NCBI GenBank assembly: GCA_024684395.1
Contig: JAIKWY010000038.1
Coordinates: 1 to 64,000 of the forward strand
Direction: 5' to 3'
Origin: Oscillospiraceae bacterium
Lineage (GTDB): Bacteria > Bacillota > Clostridia > Oscillospirales > Ruminococcaceae
DNA: 64,000 nucleotides
Shown piece after piece: positions 59,205-64,000 of this stretch. A model generated the notes under the pieces. That model was not told the origin of the DNA. It made no database searches and worked only from the letters and a program-made list of their open reading frames with translations. The translations under genes were made by a program, and so were the position numbers. How positions within the stretch are numbered: position 1 is the first letter of the stretch; the number at the start of each line of letters is the position of its first letter.

Positions 59205-61166
59205 TCATCGGATATAATCCGACAGGCTGACATGCTGACCGGCACCGGCGGCGGCTGCATAGATCAGCACGATCGCTGCATCGGAGGCATTGATGATGCC
59301 GTCGCCGTTGACATCGGCTGCCTGCTCCTGCGCAGCGTTAAGACCGGAGCTGCCTTCTGCGCCGATGGAGGCGGCTGCTATCAGGATCAGCGCTGCATCA
59401 CTGGCATTGACGATGCCGTCTTCATTGAGGTCGCCGAGCCCTTTCTGCTCCGCAAGGTATTCTGTCCCGCAGAAGACGCAGGTCGCCTTGCCATCGCTGT
59501 CCGGCTCGTCATAGGAGGCATGTGCGCTGTGGACATATGCCCTGAACCGTAACTCATCCCCGGGCTGATCCGTGTAGAACACCTGTAATACATCATTGTA
59601 GATCTCCAGCATTCCCGGACCGGACTGCCCGGTCTTCCGGTTGGAAGCCTCGGCGTTGACGCTCACGAGGGTCATATAGCCTTCCTCGTCCGTGGTGTAG
59701 TTCCAGATGCTGTAGGCAGTGGGGGTCTTGGTGTAACTGAGCGTACTGCCTGTCTCATTGGTCGTGAGATAACTGCCGTTGGTCATCAGATAGAAGCCGC
59801 CTTCTGCTGCCTTTGCATAAAAGAGGGAAAGCTCCGTCTTCGGATACAGCATCTCAGCCGCAGGATCGGTGTCCGCAGACAGGATCTGCTGATTGTAGAT
59901 CTCTGCGAGCGGCGCCTTTCCGTTCTTGCAGACGAATACGACATGATCGCCGTCATGAAGGCTTTCTGACGGCTGGAATCCGAAGGCGTGGGTCAGTCTT
60001 TCATCGCAGACATCACAGAACTGATCGCTGTCCTTGTCGATATGATCCGTACACGCCGTCATCAGGATGCGCTCTGCGCCGCAGTTCCGGCAGGTCCTGG
60101 TGATACTGCCCTCGTGCAGACAGGTCGCCGGCTTTTCGGCTGTGATCTTGTAGTCATGATGGCAGCCTGCATGGGTCGGCGTCTGGAGGTGCTCCGGGAT
60201 CTCCCGCCCGAACAGCTTCCAGGCAAGCTCCGGATAGTCGATGAAGACGTTCCGGTTCCCCTGCACGGCATAGGCGCTGTCATTGCGCTGCATCTCCCAG
60301 GTATCCACAGGATCGTCCTCCATCCATTGCAGGAGCGTGTCCAGATCCTTCATGACCCTGACGCCGGTGTCACTGGTATCATCGGAGTCCAGCGTCGGGA
60401 TATCGTTCTTGGAGACATCGGAATAGAGATTCGGCTGCTCCCAGCGGGAGTAGATGTAGAGCAAGATGCGTGCCACATCACCCTTGACATCATCCTTGCA
60501 CTCGAAATAGCCCTCCACGTCGTTGACCCATGCATAAACGGTATCATTGAACACGACATCGGAGGTATACTTGTCGTACACGCCGTTGACATTGCCGAAC
60601 GCATAGTTGCTCTTCGCCTGGTTGACCTCGCTGACACTCGGACGAAGATGGTGCAGGTCGGCGCCGCCGCCCAGCTGGTTGAAGGAGGCACGGTTCTTCG
60701 GCCAGATGTGTTCACGCTCCATGCTGAACGACTTGGTATCGCCCGCAGATACATAGGGGATGTCGGTATAGAAGCCGATGAAATTATCTGTCCCCTTTGC
60801 GGCATCCGTGCATTTCCAGTAATAGGCAATCGCTCCCTCGGCATAGCCCTTGTAGATCGGCTGGAAGGTCTGCGTGTCTGCCATGAGCGTGTGGAGCGCA
60901 TCGTACAGCGGGTTGTTCTTCGTGGCAGCAAGGCTCGTGGAGGTATCGGATGCACCCTTCAAAGCGGAGAGCTTTTCATAGGTGTAATCGCCGGTATAAT
61001 AGCCGGCTGCCGATGCCGGGAGCGATGCCGCATCTGCTGCGTGACGGACTTCGGTATTGGCATCCGGCAGTGCAGGTGCCGCAGAGACCGGCAGCGCCGC
61101 CGGACTGAGCGCTGCGGTTGTCATCAGAACGGACAGCATGATAGCGAGCAGTTGGGTTTGTTTCAT
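59205..61166 (-). CDS. Secreted endonuclease I-family nuclease with C-terminal dockerin
   Basis: 653 aa from ATG 61166 (AAGGAGG six bases upstream; the ATG two codons earlier touches the ribosome site). Signal peptide 1-30. Endonuclease I (PF04231) domain at about 55-330 with the His-metal motif REHIWPKNRASF and DLHHLRPSVSEVNQAKSNYAFG. A Cys/His segment (CHHDYKITAEKPATC, TCRNCGAE, FCDVCDE) that may bind zinc. A beta-rich module of about 170 residues, then a dockerin of two repeats (LGDLNEDGIVNASDAALILI, AADVNGDGIINASDAAIVLI). It would digest extracellular DNA or RNA while attached to the cellulosome. Confidence 0.9.
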   Translation of the reverse strand: MKQTQLLAIMLSVLMTTAALSPAALPVSAAPALPDANTEVRHAADAASLPASAAGYYTGDYTYEKLSALKGASDTSTSLAATKNNPLYDALHTLMADTQTFQPIYKGYAEGAIAYYWKCTDAAKGTDNFIGFYTDIPYVSAGDTKSFSMEREHIWPKNRASFNQLGGGADLHHLRPSVSEVNQAKSNYAFGNVNGVYDKYTSDVVFNDTVYAWVNDVEGYFECKDDVKGDVARILLYIYSRWEQPNLYSDVSKNDIPTLDSDDTSDTGVRVMKDLDTLLQWMEDDPVDTWEMQRNDSAYAVQGNRNVFIDYPELAWKLFGREIPEHLQTPTHAGCHHDYKITAEKPATCLHEGSITRTCRNCGAERILMTACTDHIDKDSDQFCDVCDERLTHAFGFQPSESLHDGDHVVFVCKNGKAPLAEIYNQQILSADTDPAAEMLYPKTELSLFYAKAAEGGFYLMTNGSYLTTNETGSTLSYTKTPTAYSIWNYTTDEEGYMTLVSVNAEASNRKTGQSGPGMLEIYNDVLQVFYTDQPGDELRFRAYVHSAHASYDEPDSDGKATCVFCGTEYLAEQKGLGDLNEDGIVNASDAALILIAAASIGAEGSSGLNAAQEQAADVNGDGIINASDAAIVLIYAAAAGAGQHVSLSDYIR

Positions 61167-61223
61167 AAGCATCCTCCTTCATGGTCAGCTTAGGGATCCG
61201 GGTGCGGGTCAACTGTTACATAT

Positions 61224-61252
61224 ATTATACAACTTTTCCGGGAAAACTGCAA
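61224..61252 (-). promoter_or_regulatory. Promoter of the endonuclease gene
   Basis: Minus strand TTGCAG (61252-61247), 17 bp, TATAAT (61229-61224). Confidence 0.87.
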
Positions 61253-61337
61253 GTACCTGCCGGAAAAATGCGTGACATGCAGAAATGACGCCGATCCGGA
61301 GGGAGCCCTGTAGCCTGCGGCAGTGCTCACAATACGC

Positions 61338-61366
61338 TTGACAAGCCCCCTATTATATGCTATACT
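61338..61366 (+). promoter_or_regulatory. Promoter of the RT-associated RNA and RT gene
   Basis: TTGACA (61338-61343), 17 bp, TATACT (61361-61366). The expected start, about 61373, is the first base of the left inverted-repeat arm. Confidence 0.88.
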
Positions 61367-61372
61367 TTTTGA

Positions 61373-61563
61373 GAGGGAAGGTGCATCCTTCGGGATGCGT
61401 CTGCAAGAAATCCGGTGGTATGGCATAAAAGGGCTATGCAGACGGCTGCCGTATCGTCGTATTTTGACGCACTTTCGCGCTTGAACTCGTCCTTCCCTCA
61501 TTTATTCTTTGGGGGACATCTCACAGCATCATTGCAGAGGTGCCTCTACAGTAGGAGTTTTTT
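61373..61563 (+). ncRNA. Structured leader RNA upstream of the reverse transcriptase, flanked by inverted repeats
   Basis: GAGGGAAGG (61373-61381) and CCTTCCCTC (61491-61499) are perfect complements enclosing about 109 nt. Inside lie GCATCC-TTCG-GGATGC (61383-61398, a UUCG tetraloop), GTCTGCA/TGCAGAC (61399-61405, 61437-61443), ACGGC-T-GCCGT (61442-61452) and CGTC/GACG (61455-61458, 61466-61469). After the right arm comes AGAGG/CCTCT near 61535-61548, then AGGAG and the RT start. The arms recall the a1/a2 repeats of retron msr-msd RNAs. Function is inferred from layout only. Confidence 0.6.
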
Positions 61564-62823
61564 ATGGGCGTTTTTGATAAAATGCTGTCTGATACATATA
61601 AGCAGGCTTTTATCCGTAAAAAAATGGCACAGCTCGGAACAGAGCAAAGCTATCTTGATGCTTTGAGCGAATATGTGACAAGCAGTGCGTGCGATGAGGA
61701 TGTTCTGAGGCTGAAAAACGGCGATTACTTTCTCAATGCACCCACTCGTTTTTTTGTTCGGAAAAGCCACTCGACCAAGAGGCGCAAGGTCTACAGCTTC
61801 AAGGGCAAAGACAAGTTCCTGCTGCAATACATCACCTTCGTGCTGATGGATCTTGATGACATCCATGTGGATTCCCTCTGCTCGTTCCGGCGGGACAACC
61901 GCACGGAGTTCTTCTTCGAGAAGCTCCGGCGGAAGGATCTGCACCGGAAGCTCTATGTTATGAAGACCGACATTCATGATTTCGGCGGCTCGGTCGATCA
62001 GGATATCGCCCTCCGGCTGCTGGAGGAGGTATTCCGGGACGACCCCGCATTTATGGCGTTTCTGCGGCAGCTGCTCACCCGGAATGCGTTTTATTCCCGT
62101 GGGGAGCTGGTGGAGGAACGTGTCTCGATCATCGAGGGGCTGCCGCTTGGGAGCTTCATCCAGAGCGTCTATCTTGCGGAGCTCGACAGGATCCTTGAAG
62201 CCAATGCCGTGATCTATATGCGCTACACCGATGATATCGCCTTCTTTACAGATTCTCCCGAAAAGGCAGAATGGGCGCTGGCGCAGGTAAAGGAGATCTG
62301 CGGGAAGCGTGCTGTCACCATCAATGAGGACAAAACGGAGATCATCCCGCCCGGTGAGCCGGTCGAGTTGCTCGGCATCGAGATCTTCAACGGCGGTTTT
62401 GACATCGGGGAAAACTCCCTGCAAAAGCTGCTCTCCAAGCTCAAGCGCTATCGTGACAAGCTCCTCCGTCGGGAACGGCGGGGCAGATGCACCAGAGAAA
62501 CGGCGATGCAGAGAATGATACAGTTCGCCGACAAGACATTTTTCGGAAAAAAACTGAACGACCATGAATTTAACTGGGTGATACACGCATTCCCGATCAT
62601 CACCCGGACGGATTCGCTCGAACGGCTCGACAGCTATGTGCAGGACTGCATCCGGGTCGTCGGTTCCGGAAAGATGGGGAATGCCAGATACCGGATACGC
62701 TATAAGGATATGTGTGCGGCAGGGTACCGTAATCTGGTACATGCCTATTATCATGGATATACCCTCGAGGAGGTGACGGCGGATGCATGCGCCTCTCGTC
62801 ATGCAGATACAGGCATCGGATAA
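61564..62823 (+). CDS. Reverse transcriptase of unassigned group
   Basis: 419 aa from ATG 61564 (AGGAG six bases upstream). RT motifs in order: YVMKTDIHDFGGSV (catalytic Asp of motif A), EGLPLGSFIQSVYLAELD (motif B), YMRYTDDIAFF (motif C, YTDD), TINEDKTEI (motif D) and ELLGIEIF (motif E). After the thumb come a basic helix (LRRERRGRCTRETAMQRM) and a C-terminal ARYRIRYKDMCAAGYRNLV then HAYYHGYT segment. I see no maturase or endonuclease domain, nor the retron NAxxH or VTG markers. No target-site repeat pair of a diversity-generating element was noticed in the visible part. It overlaps the next gene by 41 bp. Confidence 0.88.
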   Translation: MGVFDKMLSDTYKQAFIRKKMAQLGTEQSYLDALSEYVTSSACDEDVLRLKNGDYFLNAPTRFFVRKSHSTKRRKVYSFKGKDKFLLQYITFVLMDLDDIHVDSLCSFRRDNRTEFFFEKLRRKDLHRKLYVMKTDIHDFGGSVDQDIALRLLEEVFRDDPAFMAFLRQLLTRNAFYSRGELVEERVSIIEGLPLGSFIQSVYLAELDRILEANAVIYMRYTDDIAFFTDSPEKAEWALAQVKEICGKRAVTINEDKTEIIPPGEPVELLGIEIFNGGFDIGENSLQKLLSKLKRYRDKLLRRERRGRCTRETAMQRMIQFADKTFFGKKLNDHEFNWVIHAFPIITRTDSLERLDSYVQDCIRVVGSGKMGNARYRIRYKDMCAAGYRNLVHAYYHGYTLEEVTADACASRHADTGIG

Positions 62824-64000
62824 CGGTGCGGCAGCACTTGCCATGATGCTTGGCTATTACAAACGATATGTGACGATACAGGAGCTGCGGGAGCACTGCA
62901 TTTCCTCCCGGAACGGCTCCGATCCCGGACAGATCTGCCGTGCAGCGGCGCATTACGGGCTGAAAGCCGAGGTCGTGCCGCTTCCGAAGGAAGCGCTTGC
63001 GGCGCAGAAGTTCCCGCTGCTGATCTGCTGGAAAAAGAAGAACTATGCCGTACTGCTGAAGGTCGGCAAAAAGAGCGCTTCGGTGCTCGACCCTGCCAAG
63101 GGAAAATACAAGATCACGACCGAAAAGCTGCTGTCGAGCTATGCCGGAAAGGTCATCACGCTCTCGCCTACGGAAGAGTTTGAGCCCGGCGGCAAGGTAC
63201 CGGGGATCCTCAGCATCCTGACCGAACGGCTGAACGGCTACAAGAAATGGATCGTCCTGCTGTCGGCATTTTCGGCTGCGGCGGTTTTCCTGAACATGCT
63301 GGCACTGTCGCTCAAACAGCAGATGATCGACAAGGTGCTGTCCGGCGATGACAGGACATGGCTCCCGCTCCTCGCAGGCGGGATGCTCGCCACACTTGCG
63401 GTACAGATCGCCGTCACGATGACGGACACGGTCGTCTCCGCAAGAGTGAGCCGGAAAATGGCTGCGGCATCGGGGGCGGATATCTATAAACGGCTGTTCC
63501 GGCTGCCGCTTTCCTATTTCGACAAGATCAGCCGGGGGGAGATCATGGATCGTCTCGAACGCAACATGACGATCGACAAGTCCTTGCTCTCCACGCTGGC
63601 GCCGAAGCTGTTCAACACGATCGCACTGTGCTTCTATCTGATCCTGCTGTTCAGCTATAATGCGCTGCTTTCGGCGGTGCTGATCGGCGTTTATCTGCTG
63701 ATCACGATGCTGATGCTGCTGCTCCAGAATTATATGATCATGACCAAGCGCAGCGTGATCGCCTCCAACGAAGCCATGCGCTCCTCCATGCTCAATGCGA
63801 TCAATTCGATCGATTCCATCAAGGCGAGCGGCAGCGAGGATCGGTTCTTCCATCTCTGGAACGACCAGATGAACGAAGCCACCGCCGCTGACAGAAGGAC
63901 GATCGGTCTGGATGCGCTGTATTCCATGCTCCAGACCTTGCAGAATGTGTCATCCTCAGCGATCCTGCTGATCATGGGTGCCTATCTCATCATCAAGGGA
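62783..64000 (+). CDS. NHLP-type peptide-export ABC transporter with degenerate C39 peptidase domain (cut by the window end)
   Basis: 406 codons are visible and the frame is open to 64000. The ATG at 62783 follows GAGGAGGTGACGGCGG, inside the RT gene. The N-terminal 130 residues are a C39 peptidase fold: QIQASDNGAAALAMMLGYY matches the Q-x-x-x-x-x-C-G-A-A-A-L block with Asn14 where the catalytic Cys belongs. NYAVLL replaces NHFVVL (His lost) and LDPAKGK keeps the Asp. A six-helix ABC membrane domain follows from about residue 155 (KKWIVLLSAFSA, PLSYFDKISRGEIMDRL). The ATPase part lies beyond the window. Confidence 0.87.
   Translation, partial: MHAPLVMQIQASDNGAAALAMMLGYYKRYVTIQELREHCISSRNGSDPGQICRAAAHYGLKAEVVPLPKEALAAQKFPLLICWKKKNYAVLLKVGKKSASVLDPAKGKYKITTEKLLSSYAGKVITLSPTEEFEPGGKVPGILSILTERLNGYKKWIVLLSAFSAAAVFLNMLALSLKQQMIDKVLSGDDRTWLPLLAGGMLATLAVQIAVTMTDTVVSARVSRKMAAASGADIYKRLFRLPLSYFDKISRGEIMDRLERNMTIDKSLLSTLAPKLFNTIALCFYLILLFSYNALLSAVLIGVYLLITMLMLLLQNYMIMTKRSVIASNEAMRSSMLNAINSIDSIKASGSEDRFFHLWNDQMNEATAADRRTIGLDALYSMLQTLQNVSSSAILLIMGAYLIIKG

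Noticed and set aside
61564-62823. RT considered as part of a diversity-generating retroelement or group II intron.
   Set aside because: No near-identical template/variable repeat pair with A-to-N changes was noticed in the visible sequence, motif B reads LPLGSFIQS and not the DGR form, and no maturase, HNH domain or intron boundary is seen. Sequence beyond 64000 could change this.
62600-63853. 417-codon minus-strand frame at the right edge.
   Set aside because: It is antisense to the ABC exporter, whose frame from 62783 is open to the window end and carries clear homology.

Overview
The window looks like a chromosomal segment of a cellulosome-type Ruminococcus or a close relative (Oscillospiraceae). 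Four secreted proteins carry type I dockerin modules. Housekeeping genes have Firmicutes order and content (rpsO-pnp, hprK-murB-rapZ-whiA-dnaE, a THF riboswitch in front of a FolT-type gene). Most promoters are sigma-A-like with exactly 17 bp spacing, ribosome binding sites are strong, and the base composition is moderately GC rich. The species cannot be fixed from sequence reading alone.

Layout. 1-2121: end of a sugar ABC transporter locus (two permeases and a cut-off HlyD-like adaptor). 2549-5071: an asparagine-synthase-like protein without the usual glutaminase cysteine, convergent with cysK. 5150-12670: pnp, rpsO, small genes, proC, folT behind a THF riboswitch, and pfkA. 12802-21154: dnaE, whiA, rapZ, murB, hprK and a membrane-anchored TIM-barrel-like protein, closely packed on the minus strand. 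21369-24269: rpe followed by rnfD/E/A-like genes that have lost most expected redox-centre residues. 24751-29123: a MOP-family flippase, a VWA lipoprotein and a dockerin protein with a lysozyme-like region. 29190-33689: an EAL protein, then a LytTR two-component system with a likely target gene. 33826-40981: a dockerin-containing cell-wall amidase, a dockerin pectate lyase, and an unknown secreted protein followed by a 36-aa peptide gene. 41270-49868: a lipase and a three-gene operon of large signalling proteins. 50060-57016: sortase, COG0523 GTPase, an ArsB/NhaD transporter with a heavily folded leader, a CNNM/CorC protein and two alpha/beta hydrolases. 57224-61166: tRNA-Gly, a BspA-like LRR protein and a dockerin endonuclease. 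61338-64000: a reverse transcriptase with a structured leader, overlapping an ABC exporter whose C39 peptidase domain is catalytically dead.

How parts work together. The operon at 49868-42252 joins a protein holding diguanylate cyclase and HD-GYP phosphodiesterase domains to two hybrid histidine kinases, one of them fused to a DegV domain. With the EAL protein at 29190 this is a dense cyclic-di-GMP signalling neighbourhood. The strongest candidates for undescribed biology are (1) the RT plus flanked leader RNA plus peptidase-dead NHLP-type exporter at the right edge, (2) the histidine kinase-receiver-DegV fusion, (3) the Rnf-like A/D/E trio without Fe-S and flavin ligands, and (4) two structured RNAs with no assigned class, at 21203-21330 and 51763-51914. 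All functional statements come from reading motifs. No database search was run.
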